The translations under genes were made by a program, and so were the position numbers. A DNA stretch of 39,133 nucleotides, taken from positions 1 through 39,133 of the forward strand of contig JAISUZ010000009.1 in assembly GCA_031271785.1 (NCBI GenBank), in the 5' to 3' direction. The notes beneath the pieces are model-generated. The model had not been told where the DNA came from and ran no database searches. It saw only the letters and a list, made by a program, of their open reading frames with translations. Origin of the DNA: Fibrobacter sp. Its GTDB lineage: Bacteria; Fibrobacterota; Fibrobacteria; Fibrobacterales; Fibrobacteraceae. Shown here piece by piece: positions 7,501-15,578 of this stretch (positions within the stretch are counted from its first letter, which is position 1; each line of letters opens with the position of its first letter).

Positions 7501-7538
7501 TTATTTTAAAAATCCCGGGCTGCTGAAAACCCGGGATT
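7501..7538 (-). terminator. Rho-independent terminator of the carboxyltransferase gene
   Basis: On the minus strand: AATCCCGGG (7538-7530), ten-base loop, CCCGGGATT (7519-7511), then a T-rich tail. It lies 13 bases beyond the stop codon at 7551. The 9-bp stem is perfect. Confidence 0.85.
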
Positions 7539-7550
7539 CTAATTCAAGAA

Positions 7551-9140
7551 TTACTTCAGCGTGCTGACTTGAACATCCCAGCTTTGACCGTTCAAGCCAA
7601 TGCGGTATGTGGAAGTTCCTGCTACTTGCATGGCCGCCGTATTAGCTGCCGGCGCCGGAGCGGCGGCTGCAGGAGCCGCTTGAACAGCCGGTTTCTTTTT
7701 CGGAACGCCGATTTTGCGAATGCCTTTGAGGAAGTCGATACCCTTGTTGCCGCCCTTGGTTTCGAGCGCGCCCACAATGAAAATATTTTCATCGGTGACT
7801 TTAAGGTTATTTTCCTGCAAGAGTTTGGTGGCTTTCGGAATACCCGGTTCGAGAATATCGACCACGGAAATATCGCCGTATTTCTTGGAGAACACCGGAA
7901 GCTTGAGTTGTTCTTCGGCGATCTTCACGAGTTCCGGATCCGGTTCAACCGGCGTTTTTCCGAAGTAACCGAGAAGCATTTTGCCGTAACCGTCGGTCAT
8001 TTTTGCCCAAGTGTCGAGACCCTTGTTTTTATTGACGGTGTTCACGTAAGCCTGTTGGAAATAGAATTGGGAAACCGGAGTCACCGAAGTGGCAAACCCG
8101 CCGCGGCAAACGCATTCGGACATATTCTCAATCACTTTCGAATACAGGTGGAATGTTTTGGTTTCACGCATCATAAGGGTGTTCGCGGTGAGCGCGCCGC
8201 CCGGCATGGGTGAGAAAATCACGTCGGAAGAAATTTGGAGCGCTTCGGGCGGGAACTCGTAATCTTTCATGCATTCCACGGCGACGTTGTTCGCTTCCAT
8301 AATTTTGTTGATGTTGTCATCGACAATGCTGTCGCCGAGAGCGAGTTTGTAATCCGTGCCTTTCAAAGCGTGGAACAGGGAGAACAAATCCGGTTGGGAC
8401 GTTCCGCCGGAAAGCGGTTTACGGGCGAGACAAACTCCGTCCACGCCGCCTTCGATAGCCGCCACATACTGGGAAATACCGGTTCCGCAGGTATCGTGCG
8501 TATGAATACGCAATTCCACATCGGGGCCGAGAAGCGCGCGGGCGCGTTTCATGGTTTCATAAACCTTGTGCGGATTCGATGTTCCGGAAGCATCTTTGAA
8601 GCAAACGGAATCGAAAGGAACACCGGCATCCAGAATATCTTTTAATGTCTTGATATAAAAATCGGCATCGTGCGCGCCGGTACAGCCCGGAGGGAGTTCC
8701 ATCATGGTGACCACTACTTCGTGTTCCAGGCCGGCGTTCTTGATGCACTGACCGGAGTAGATCAGGTTGTTCACGTCATTGAGCGCGTCAAAGTTACGGA
8801 TACGGGTCATGCCGTGTTTCTTGAACATCTTGGCATGCAAATCAATCATGTCGCGCGGCTGCGCGTCGAGAGCGACTACGTTGATGCCGCGCGCGAGCGT
8901 TTGAAGGCGCGCTTTAGGGCCTGCGACCCGGCGGAATTCATCCATCATATCAAAGGCATCTTCACCGCAGTTCTGATAGAGCGCCTGATAACGGGCACCG
9001 CCGCCCGCTTCGAAATGGTTAATCCCGGCTTCGCGGGCGGCTTCCACAGCCGGCATGAAATCTTTGGTAAAAACGCGGGCGCCGAAAATGGATTGGAAAC
9101 CATCGCGGAATGAAGTGTCTTGGAAAAGAATCCTTTTCAT
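7551..9140 (-). CDS. Biotin-dependent carboxyltransferase subunit (oxaloacetate decarboxylase alpha / PycB / 5S type) without biotinyl domain
   Basis: TIM-barrel carboxyltransferase moving CO2 between carboxybiotin and pyruvate/oxaloacetate. It has 529 residues. The domain begins DTSFRDGFQSIFGARV, where classical members have RDAHQS. The likely carboxylated/metal-coordinating lysine is in CFKDASGT, and the metal histidines are in HTHDTCG. A flexible Ala/Pro linker (about 488-508) then leads to STYRIGLNGQSWDVQV, the first strands of a biotinyl domain. The protein stops there, before the AMKM biotin-attachment motif. A terminator follows at once, so biotin must come from a separate carrier protein. 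AGGA precedes the ATG. In a succinate producer this could serve oxaloacetate/methylmalonyl-CoA metabolism (inference). Confidence 0.85.
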   Translation of the reverse strand: MKRILFQDTSFRDGFQSIFGARVFTKDFMPAVEAAREAGINHFEAGGGARYQALYQNCGEDAFDMMDEFRRVAGPKARLQTLARGINVVALDAQPRDMIDLHAKMFKKHGMTRIRNFDALNDVNNLIYSGQCIKNAGLEHEVVVTMMELPPGCTGAHDADFYIKTLKDILDAGVPFDSVCFKDASGTSNPHKVYETMKRARALLGPDVELRIHTHDTCGTGISQYVAAIEGGVDGVCLARKPLSGGTSQPDLFSLFHALKGTDYKLALGDSIVDDNINKIMEANNVAVECMKDYEFPPEALQISSDVIFSPMPGGALTANTLMMRETKTFHLYSKVIENMSECVCRGGFATSVTPVSQFYFQQAYVNTVNKNKGLDTWAKMTDGYGKMLLGYFGKTPVEPDPELVKIAEEQLKLPVFSKKYGDISVVDILEPGIPKATKLLQENNLKVTDENIFIVGALETKGGNKGIDFLKGIRKIGVPKKKPAVQAAPAAAAPAPAANTAAMQVAGTSTYRIGLNGQSWDVQVSTLK

Positions 9141-9153
9141 GTTTTATTCCTAG

Positions 9154-9168
9154 AGGGGATGAATCCCC
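9154..9168 (-). promoter_or_regulatory. Hairpin just upstream of the carboxyltransferase ribosome-binding site
   Basis: GGGGA / TCCCC stem with a four-base loop, in the 5' leader immediately before the AGGA ribosome-binding site. Might affect translation or mRNA stability; speculative. Confidence 0.3.
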
Positions 9169-9232
9169 GGTTAAAAACTTTTCTGAAAAAACAAACAAAC
9201 TTAAAAACGAACCGGTCTGTTTTTTCGGAAAA

Positions 9233-9244
9233 ATTCAATTGAAT
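9233..9244. promoter_or_regulatory. 12-bp palindrome ATTCAATTGAAT in the carboxyltransferase leader
   Basis: A perfect palindrome lying about 10 bases downstream of the TATATTTG box (9254-9261, minus), at the predicted transcription start, where a repressor operator would be expected. No regulator can be named. Confidence 0.35.
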
Positions 9245-9253
9245 ATTCCGGCA

Positions 9254-9261
9254 CAAATATA
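9254..9261 (-). promoter_or_regulatory. TAnnTTTG promoter box of the carboxyltransferase gene
   Basis: TATATTTG on the minus strand, about 114 nt before the ATG at 9140, giving a leader of roughly 110 nt. This matches the Bacteroidetes -7 consensus TAnnTTTG. Confidence 0.45.
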
Positions 9262-9283
9262 CAAAATTGAGCCTCAAAACGCA

Positions 9284-9934
9284 CTATTTCAATCGCCGAA
9301 CAAATTCCCTGCAAGCGTTTTCCGGGCTTTCCGCGCCGAAAATCGCGCTCCCGACCACAAAAACGTTGGCGCCGGCCTCGCGGGCCGAATCCAGGTTGCC
9401 GAGTTTGATGCCGCCGTCGATTTGAAGGTCGAGTTCCGGACGGCGGCGGCGGAGTTCCCGCAACTTATCGAGCGTGTAAGGAATGAAACTCTGACCGCCG
9501 AAACCCGGGTTCACGGACATAATGAGCACCATGTCCACAACGTCGAGCACCGGATAAATCATCTCCAAAGGAGTGGCGGGGTTAATGGAGACCGCCGGTT
9601 TACAGCCGAGTTCCCTTATGCGTTGAAGCAACCTGTCCAAATGATGGGTGGTTTCCGCATGAACCGTAATGTAATCCGCTCCGGCTGCTGCAAAGGCATC
9701 CACATGATGTTCCGGCGCGGAAATCATCAAATGACAATCCAAAACAAGAGAAGTGCCGCGTTTGATTTCGGCGACAATTCCCGGACCGAAACTGATGTTC
9801 GGCACAAAATGCCCGTCCATAATATCCAGATGCACCCACGCAGCGCCGCCGTTTTCAATGGCGCTCAGGCTTGACCCGAGGTTTAAAAAATTCGCGTTGA
9901 GAAGACTGGGAGCGATTATTTGCTTTAAACTCAT
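9284..9934 (-). CDS. rpe: Ribulose-phosphate 3-epimerase
   Basis: Interconverts ribulose 5-phosphate and xylulose 5-phosphate in the pentose phosphate pathway; cytoplasmic metal enzyme. It has 216 residues from the ATG at 9934. Family motifs: IIAPSLLNANF at the start, VHLDIMDGHFVPN (H35, D37, catalytic D40), DCHLM (H68), SVNPGFGGQ (140-148) and QIDGGI (D173). The longer open frame to 9973 adds 13 residues unlike the family. There is no Shine-Dalgarno sequence; a TATATTTTG box ends 3 nt before the ATG, suggesting a leaderless message. Divergent from the histone-tail/CBM gene across 72 bp. Confidence 0.95.
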   Translation of the reverse strand: MSLKQIIAPSLLNANFLNLGSSLSAIENGGAAWVHLDIMDGHFVPNISFGPGIVAEIKRGTSLVLDCHLMISAPEHHVDAFAAAGADYITVHAETTHHLDRLLQRIRELGCKPAVSINPATPLEMIYPVLDVVDMVLIMSVNPGFGGQSFIPYTLDKLRELRRRRPELDLQIDGGIKLGNLDSAREAGANVFVVGSAIFGAESPENACREFVRRLK

Positions 9935-9937
9935 ACG

Positions 9938-9946
9938 CAAAATATA
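9938..9946 (-). promoter_or_regulatory. TATATTTTG promoter box of rpe
   Basis: TAnnTTTG-like with one extra T, ending 3 nt from the rpe ATG. The gene lacks a Shine-Dalgarno sequence, so the transcript may start at or next to the start codon. Confidence 0.35.
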
Positions 9947-10006
9947 GTCAGTTTTCACACATTTTATTATCATTTATGCAACATTCGATCTTAAGGAGGT
10001 TGCCTC

Positions 10007-10429
10007 ATGGCTACTACAAAAAAAACAACAGCGAAAACCACCACGGGTACGAAAGCTTCTCCGGCAAAATCCGCCAAGAAAGCAAGCGCCGTAGCCACAC
10101 CGAAAGCAGCAGCATCCAAAGGAAAAACAGCGGCGGCGGCAAAGAGCGCAAAAGCGGCGAAAGCTCCGAAGAAAAATGCCACCGTATTCAGCGTGTTCGC
10201 TCCCGATTGCAAATCGGTCTGCGTTGCCGGAGAATTCAATTCCTGGAACCCGGCTAAGGGAAAAATGAAAAAAGATAAATCCGGTAACTGGACTGCGAGC
10301 GTGGATCTTCCGGCGGGCGATCATCAATACAAACTCGTGTTCGATGAAATTTATTGGGAAACCGATAAATCGAACCCGAACCGCGTTCCGGACGGACAGG
10401 GCGGAGAAAACAGCGTAAAAAATGTCTAA
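10007..10429 (+). CDS. Histone H1-like basic tail fused to a glycogen-binding (CBM48/AMPK-type) domain
   Basis: A 140-residue protein in two parts. Residues 1-57 are almost entirely Ala, Lys, Thr and Ser with AKS/AAK/KAAK repeats and no hydrophobic core, like bacterial histone-H1-like or other disordered basic tails. Residues 58-140 form an early-set carbohydrate-binding domain of the CBM48/AMPK-beta type: VFSVFAPDCKSVCVAGEFNSW, then WTASVDLPAGDHQYKLVFD, ending GQGGENSV. This domain binds glycogen or starch in branching enzymes and kinases, but no catalytic domain is attached here. A perfect AAGGAGG (9993-9999) precedes the ATG, predicting high expression. Its stop overlaps the lysA start by 8 nt. 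A role in linking glycogen to nucleic acid or another polyanion is speculative. Confidence 0.8.
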   Translation: MATTKKTTAKTTTGTKASPAKSAKKASAVATPKAAASKGKTAAAAKSAKAAKAPKKNATVFSVFAPDCKSVCVAGEFNSWNPAKGKMKKDKSGNWTASVDLPAGDHQYKLVFDEIYWETDKSNPNRVPDGQGGENSVKNV

Positions 10430-11681
10430 TTACCCCATTCCGGAAAAATTAATTTATCAGGGTGTCGAAAGTTTCGGCACCCCTCTTTGGCTTTATGACC
10501 GCGGGACCATCGAAGAAAGAATCCGCGAGCTTCAGGTTTTCGATGCGGTGCGTTACGCCCAAAAAGCAAACTCGAATCTTTCCATTCTTTCGCTGATGAA
10601 AAAAATGGGAGTGGTGGTGGACGCGGTGAGCGCCGGAGAAATTTACCGCGCGCTGAAAGCCGGGTACCGCGGCGGCGCAACGAAGAAAACTCCGGAAATC
10701 GTTTACACCGCCGATATTTTTGATGCGGACGCGCTCGCGCTTGTGAAGGAACATCAGATTGCCGTGAACATCGGTTCTCCGGATATGATTCCCCAACTCG
10801 CCGAAGCGGGCATTAAAACCGAACTTACGCTCCGCGTGAATCCCGGGTTTGGGCACGGGCATTCCCGAAAGACAAACACCGGCGGCGACTTGTCCAAGCA
10901 CGGCGTTTGGTTTGAACAAATTAAAGATTGCATGAAACTCGCACAGGCAAACGGCATGTGGATTTCCGGGTTGCACATGCATATCGGCAGCGGCGCCGAT
11001 TTTGAACACCTTTCCAAAGTCACCGAAGCGATGCGCGAAGCCGCCCGGCATTTAGGTTCTCATATTCGTATGATTTCGACGGGCGGCGGGTTCCCGATTC
11101 CGTACCGGGAGTCGGAGGAAGGAAACCGCATTGACATTAATGCTTACTATAAGCTTTGGGATGATACGCGAAAACAAATTGCGCAATCCGTGGGGCATTC
11201 GGTTTCTCTCGAAGTGGAACCCGGGCGTTACCTCGTTGCCGAAAGCGGACTCCTCGTTTCTAAAATCCGCGCGATTAAGACCATGGGCGAAAATAAATTC
11301 TACATCGTGGATGCCGGTTTTACCGACCTCGTGCGCCCCGCGTTCTACGGCTCTTATCACAAGATTTCCATTTTGCCTCAAGGTTCTTCCGTTTTGGGCG
11401 AAGATTCCGATGTGATTGTGGCGGGCCCGCTTTGCGAATCCGGCGACGTGTTCACGCAGGAAGAAGGCGGCTATGTGGTTTCCCGGAAACTCCCCGAAGC
11501 GAAAGTAAACGATCTTTTGGTGCTTCACGATACCGGCGCTTACGGAGCCGCGATGTCAAGCAATTACAACAGCCGCCGGCTCGCGGCAGAGGTTCTCTAT
11601 TCCAAGGGGGAACTGCATTTGATCCGGAAACGCCAAACGTTTGAGCAAATGACGGAAAACGATCGGATTGTGGGTTTGTAA
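10422..11681 (+). CDS. lysA: Diaminopimelate decarboxylase
   Basis: PLP enzyme making L-lysine from meso-diaminopimelate, the last step of the pathway. It has 419 residues (fold III, alanine-racemase-like barrel). The PLP lysine is K48 in RYAQKAN. Other signatures are HMHIGSG, STGGGFPIPY, EPGRYLVAESG, GPLCESGDVF (catalytic cysteine region) and DTGAYGAAMSSNYNSR near the C-terminus. It overlaps the preceding CBM-like gene by 8 nt, so the two are probably co-transcribed and coupled, an odd pairing of lysine synthesis with a lysine-rich glycogen-binding protein. No lysine riboswitch is visible. Confidence 0.94.
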   Translation: MSNYPIPEKLIYQGVESFGTPLWLYDRGTIEERIRELQVFDAVRYAQKANSNLSILSLMKKMGVVVDAVSAGEIYRALKAGYRGGATKKTPEIVYTADIFDADALALVKEHQIAVNIGSPDMIPQLAEAGIKTELTLRVNPGFGHGHSRKTNTGGDLSKHGVWFEQIKDCMKLAQANGMWISGLHMHIGSGADFEHLSKVTEAMREAARHLGSHIRMISTGGGFPIPYRESEEGNRIDINAYYKLWDDTRKQIAQSVGHSVSLEVEPGRYLVAESGLLVSKIRAIKTMGENKFYIVDAGFTDLVRPAFYGSYHKISILPQGSSVLGEDSDVIVAGPLCESGDVFTQEEGGYVVSRKLPEAKVNDLLVLHDTGAYGAAMSSNYNSRRLAAEVLYSKGELHLIRKRQTFEQMTENDRIVGL

Positions 11682-11768
11682 AAGACTATTTCGCCAACCT
11701 TAAATTAAAAGCCTTTATTTTGTAATTAGCCAACAAATGGTAATATTGCGTGCGTTATTTGTTTTCGG

Positions 11769-12251
11769 TTAATATTCAAATTCTACCCAACATAATGATT
11801 CGGTGCAAAAACGATCTTTTAATTTAAATGTGTAATGCAGTTGAAACTCATCTGAAAAAATATATTCCTGTTCTTGCAAATTATGTACTGTAAATGCTTG
11901 CCTTGCTTCAATATTTATTGAATCTTTGATTTCAATCGTTTGTGTTGTATCAACGGGATCAATAGCATTGATAACAACATGCAATATTCCAGGGAAAGAA
12001 ACACCATCTTCTTTATCCCAAATTATAATTCTATCAAAATAATCATCTGTATAATCTTTTGTAAAAATTTTATTCTGATATATAACGGACCATGTACGCC
12101 ATCTAATAAATGATTGATTATAGGGGGCTTTAAAAAAATTAAAAATGATAACATCTTGATCCTCCATGCTACTACACCCACCTTCCTTCATACAACAACC
12201 ACTAAAAAGTAAACTACCTAACATTCCAAGCAACAACAGGTGATACCGCAT
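11769..12251 (-). CDS. Lipoprotein of unknown function, partner of the secreted peptidase-like protein
   Basis: A 160-residue predicted lipoprotein. Signal peptide MRYHLLLLGMLGSLLFSGC has its lipobox cysteine at C19, followed at once by a second cysteine and a CMKEGGCSS stretch. The mature part is rich in aromatic and acidic residues with a beta pattern and two more cysteines near the end (FCTESLCW). I recognise no family. GGAG lies 5 nt before the ATG. The gene starts inside the last 38 bases of the large peptidase-like gene, so the two form an operon. It could be an immunity/inhibitor or surface partner of that protein, by analogy with secreted cysteine peptidases encoded next to their inhibitors; this is inference only. 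AT-rich relative to its flanks. Confidence 0.72.
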   Translation of the reverse strand: MRYHLLLLGMLGSLLFSGCCMKEGGCSSMEDQDVIIFNFFKAPYNQSFIRWRTWSVIYQNKIFTKDYTDDYFDRIIIWDKEDGVSFPGILHVVINAIDPVDTTQTIEIKDSINIEARQAFTVHNLQEQEYIFSDEFQLHYTFKLKDRFCTESLCWVEFEY

Positions 12252-15200
12252 TGGCTCCTTCCTTTACCCATATAAACCGGGTATTTTGGTGAATGGTGAT
12301 ACTGCGCGCCGCGATTTGCCCGGCATATAATTTATCGCCCTGCCCTAAAATCACAAGGGCTTTAGGAGCAATCAACTGCCCGGCAAAAGAAGAATTTAAA
12401 AAAACGGTTTCGGCAGCATCGGTATGTACAATAAGCCGCCCGGCAACATTTAATAAAGATGTATTACCAAACGTTCCATTCCATTGAAAATGATCCTTAA
12501 TTTTAATCGTTACCGTTCCCGATTCGGGAAGTTCCAAAACACCGCCGGCTTCCACAATGAGTTCCCCCCAATTATAAGTTCCGGGCATTAAACGAAGCGT
12601 CGCTCCCGAAGAAACAATCACTTTATTTAAATAGGCATTCGGAGGTAGATTATATGTTTTATTCGAATTTACGGTTAAGGAAGAAAATAGCTTGAAATCT
12701 ACCAATGGCATGTAATTTTTTGTGAAAACAGACTGGTAAACCCCAGGGGCAACCAAGGCTTCCCGCGAAGCCCTATAAATAGTCCCGGCAACAAGCGCTG
12801 TCCCTCCCTGGTTATTTAATGTTCCGCCCAAGTGTAAATCGCCGTGAACCTGAGAGTGGCTTCGCAGCCAAACATTCCCTCTAACCGTAATATCGCCAAC
12901 CCAAGCCGAAACCCCCAAATTGACAGCATAATCATTGTCCTTACCCAGTGAAATTACAGGGCACGGATTTATTCCGTCATCACAATAGGCACGGTCGTTA
13001 ATGAACAATTTTTCCCGAGCAAGCAAAGCCACAGGATGAGCAACACAGCGAGGCTCCATATTTGACGGATGATTTTGTACTTCTAACATTATTTTAGAAT
13101 CAGTATTTTCACTATACTCATCACCATCACAATAACCATCCCCATCGGAATCCACATCCAATTCTGCGCGTAAACCATCATTATCTTCATCTGCCAAAAG
13201 TTTTCGAAGCGTATAATATCTTATTTCATCTTTATCCGAAGCCCCATCACCATCGGTATCGGCATTATAAGGATCTGTAAAAAATCGCATTTGTTCATCA
13301 AAATCGGTGATCCCATCGACATCAGAATCCAAATAAAGGCGAGAATCCGACATTCTACCCGAGGCGTAAACAGGCGGGATAAAATAACTCTTATAAAGTA
13401 CACCGCCCATATCCAAATCAAACGCCCAATTTAATCCGTTTTTTATCCCTGTGGCTATTGTAGAAAGAATGACATCAATTCCAACACCATGTACAGAAGC
13501 ATAATAGCGCCACTCGGAATTCCCTTCGTTATCTATATTCAAAAAGTGAAGATATATAGAGCCATCTAATGTAATTTTGTATCCGTCCACCACCATGGAA
13601 TGCCCTCCATCAAATCCTTGATTTGCTTGCGATATACCCAAAGGCATGCCGGATTCAATGGCTACAATAATTGAAATCGGGTCAGGAGGCCCCCCATGCC
13701 AACCCAATGCAGCCGTGAGTTGTGTGTAAGAAAACGCACCCGAGTATAAAAGAGCGCTTAATGCGGAATAGGCAACTCCATCTAATGCTCCTATATTCAA
13801 GGCAAAACTAACAGCATTAACCCGTTCAAGTATATTTCCGGACAAAGCATCATCTCTTGGAAAATCATACTTTACTTCCTTAACCTCGTAGATAATTTCA
13901 TCTTGAGTTAAATTGCCGCCATAATAACGATTCAGCATTTGAGCCATTACCGCCCAACAACGATTATGTTCACTATTATCTCTAGAGTGTTGTTTTGATT
14001 TGACATTCCAATCGGGATTAAATTCAATATGTGGAAAATCCCAATTAACACCATCGTTAATTTTCTCTTTATAGCCTAAATCCAGCATTCTTGAATCTTT
14101 TCTGGCCGGCAATGAGGGAACATTTAAAACTCGCTCACGAGCAACAACATCCCCGGCAAGAACGCTTAAAATACCTATAGGATGTGTAAAGTGTTGAATA
14201 ACCGCATCCGTGGCCGAAACATCATTAAAAATGTAATAAGAAATCGGATTTGTGTAAGTAACAGCCTTTTTTACTGTTTTTTTTGCCCAGCTCCAAAGGC
14301 CACGCCTTAATTCAACAGGTTCTGCCCACCACACATAATTACCTGTTGCCAACATCGGAAGCCGGAGTGATGTTTCCGGTGTTATTAAACTGAAAACCGT
14401 ATCGCCATAAGCAGAATCCCTTACAATATAAAATTGATACGCCGGAACATTCTCTACCGCAGTCCAACTAAATGTAATCGAATCGGAAGCCGTTTCAGGC
14501 AGTATTTTGGTACCAAGCCCCGGAAACATAATGGTTGGCATGGGAACGCCACCCGGTTCTTCCCATGGGCGATAATACTCCCAGTCTTCAATATTTCGCC
14601 CACGGCTATTTTCACGCACAATCAAACGATCGCCATTCAGTAGCCCCTGATTATACCCTAAATCGGTATTGGCCACAACGTAAAGCCCTTGCGAATCCCA
14701 TAATTCAAATTGAACGGCTTGTTCCGAGAAAGTGGGTGTCCAGCCATAGGCAAAATAGGCTTTCATAACTCCCTGACAAGTCACCCAAATTTCACCTTGA
14801 TTCTGATGCTGAATTGCAGCACTCCCTTGCCAAAGTTTAAAATCAGCGGAATCAATAGAAGATGTTAAATCAATGGTTTCTAAAAGACCTTGAAATCCAT
14901 GCAATTGTACTGAAGTTTCAATATTCGTATCATCTTGTGCTTTCCACGCCATTTTTATGGAATCTTTTTGAACTTCTGTAAACCAAATATCCGGACAACT
15001 CTTGGTATTATGATTTTCTGTAAGTAAAACACCATTTGAATATACATCTATGTTGTTTACCTCTTCAAAATGACTACTTTCGGGTGAAGAGAAATCATCT
15101 GTTTTATTCCAAAAAGACCAGTTTTTTGAATGAATCCCTATTGAAAATCCGTCATCGCCGCCAAGCATTTCCAATGGAGTCAAACTTAAACCGGGGAATC

Positions 15201-15504
15201 GAATAATAAGCGTTGCCTTAGAAGCGGCCTCAAAACGCCACTCGGCAATGCCACCCGGAAGATAATAAAATTCAGGAAGAGCCAAATTGGTTGTATCATG
15301 AGTGACATGATAATGTATTTCTAAATTTTTAATTACTTGGGAACTTGTGTTCTCTACTTTAAATCTCAAAGTTGTCAATGAGGCTGAATTTAATTGTTCA
15401 TCTAAAGACCAAACAGAAATCTGCCCGGCAAAGACAAATGCGGAAAACAACAAAAACAGACTTATAATTATTCTTTTCAACTCGAAATACTTCTCTAAAA
15501 ACAA
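12214..15504 (-). CDS. Large secreted multidomain protein with a papain-like (C39/C10-type) cysteine peptidase domain
   Basis: A 1096-residue exported protein. Order: signal peptide (about 1-27, ending FVFAG); N-terminal beta-rich region (30-330); fibronectin-III-like segment (about 335-425, ITFSWTAVENVPAYQFYIVRD); peptidase-like domain (about 490-680). The candidate triad is C516 in NRCWAVMAQMLNRYYGG, H635 in GGHSMVVDGYK, and an Asn/Asp at 656-658 in FLNIDNEG. Thrombospondin-3-like calcium repeats follow (726-800: DSDVDGITDFDE, DTDGDGASDKDE, DSDGDGYCDGDE). A C-terminal beta-solenoid-like region has repeated VHGDLHLGG and LIVEAGGVLELP motifs. It probably degrades or matures proteins at the cell surface. 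The start is a TTG at 15504, supported by a TATATTTA box five bases upstream; another TTG at 15480 is possible. No ATG is in frame. Confidence 0.78.
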   Translation of the reverse strand: MFLEKYFELKRIIISLFLLFSAFVFAGQISVWSLDEQLNSASLTTLRFKVENTSSQVIKNLEIHYHVTHDTTNLALPEFYYLPGGIAEWRFEAASKATLIIRFPGLSLTPLEMLGGDDGFSIGIHSKNWSFWNKTDDFSSPESSHFEEVNNIDVYSNGVLLTENHNTKSCPDIWFTEVQKDSIKMAWKAQDDTNIETSVQLHGFQGLLETIDLTSSIDSADFKLWQGSAAIQHQNQGEIWVTCQGVMKAYFAYGWTPTFSEQAVQFELWDSQGLYVVANTDLGYNQGLLNGDRLIVRENSRGRNIEDWEYYRPWEEPGGVPMPTIMFPGLGTKILPETASDSITFSWTAVENVPAYQFYIVRDSAYGDTVFSLITPETSLRLPMLATGNYVWWAEPVELRRGLWSWAKKTVKKAVTYTNPISYYIFNDVSATDAVIQHFTHPIGILSVLAGDVVARERVLNVPSLPARKDSRMLDLGYKEKINDGVNWDFPHIEFNPDWNVKSKQHSRDNSEHNRCWAVMAQMLNRYYGGNLTQDEIIYEVKEVKYDFPRDDALSGNILERVNAVSFALNIGALDGVAYSALSALLYSGAFSYTQLTAALGWHGGPPDPISIIVAIESGMPLGISQANQGFDGGHSMVVDGYKITLDGSIYLHFLNIDNEGNSEWRYYASVHGVGIDVILSTIATGIKNGLNWAFDLDMGGVLYKSYFIPPVYASGRMSDSRLYLDSDVDGITDFDEQMRFFTDPYNADTDGDGASDKDEIRYYTLRKLLADEDNDGLRAELDVDSDGDGYCDGDEYSENTDSKIMLEVQNHPSNMEPRCVAHPVALLAREKLFINDRAYCDDGINPCPVISLGKDNDYAVNLGVSAWVGDITVRGNVWLRSHSQVHGDLHLGGTLNNQGGTALVAGTIYRASREALVAPGVYQSVFTKNYMPLVDFKLFSSLTVNSNKTYNLPPNAYLNKVIVSSGATLRLMPGTYNWGELIVEAGGVLELPESGTVTIKIKDHFQWNGTFGNTSLLNVAGRLIVHTDAAETVFLNSSFAGQLIAPKALVILGQGDKLYAGQIAARSITIHQNTRFIWVKEGANAVSPVVAWNVR

Positions 15505-15509
15505 CTTTC

Positions 15510-15517
15510 TAAATATA
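15510..15517 (-). promoter_or_regulatory. TAnnTTTG-like box (TATATTTA) before the secreted peptidase gene
   Basis: Seven of eight bases match TAnnTTTG and it ends 5 nt before the TTG start at 15504. The same spacing occurs before malQ, alkD and the small cysteine protein. Confidence 0.35.
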
Positions 15518-15538
15518 AGTTCCTTTTAAAGAAATAGA

Positions 15539-15557
15539 AAAAGTTTATTCAACTTTT
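15539..15557 (-). terminator. Weak AT-rich hairpin after the CorA-type gene
   Basis: AAAAGTT, five-base loop, AACTTTT: a perfect 7-bp but AT-only-ended stem, 22 bases beyond the corA stop codon and followed by T-rich sequence. Possible terminator. Confidence 0.35.
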
Positions 15558-15578
15558 AAGTATCACGGCCAATATTTC

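Noticed and set aside
7569-8213. 214-codon plus frame opposite the carboxyltransferase gene
   Set aside because: Antisense shadow, no start signals, no motifs.
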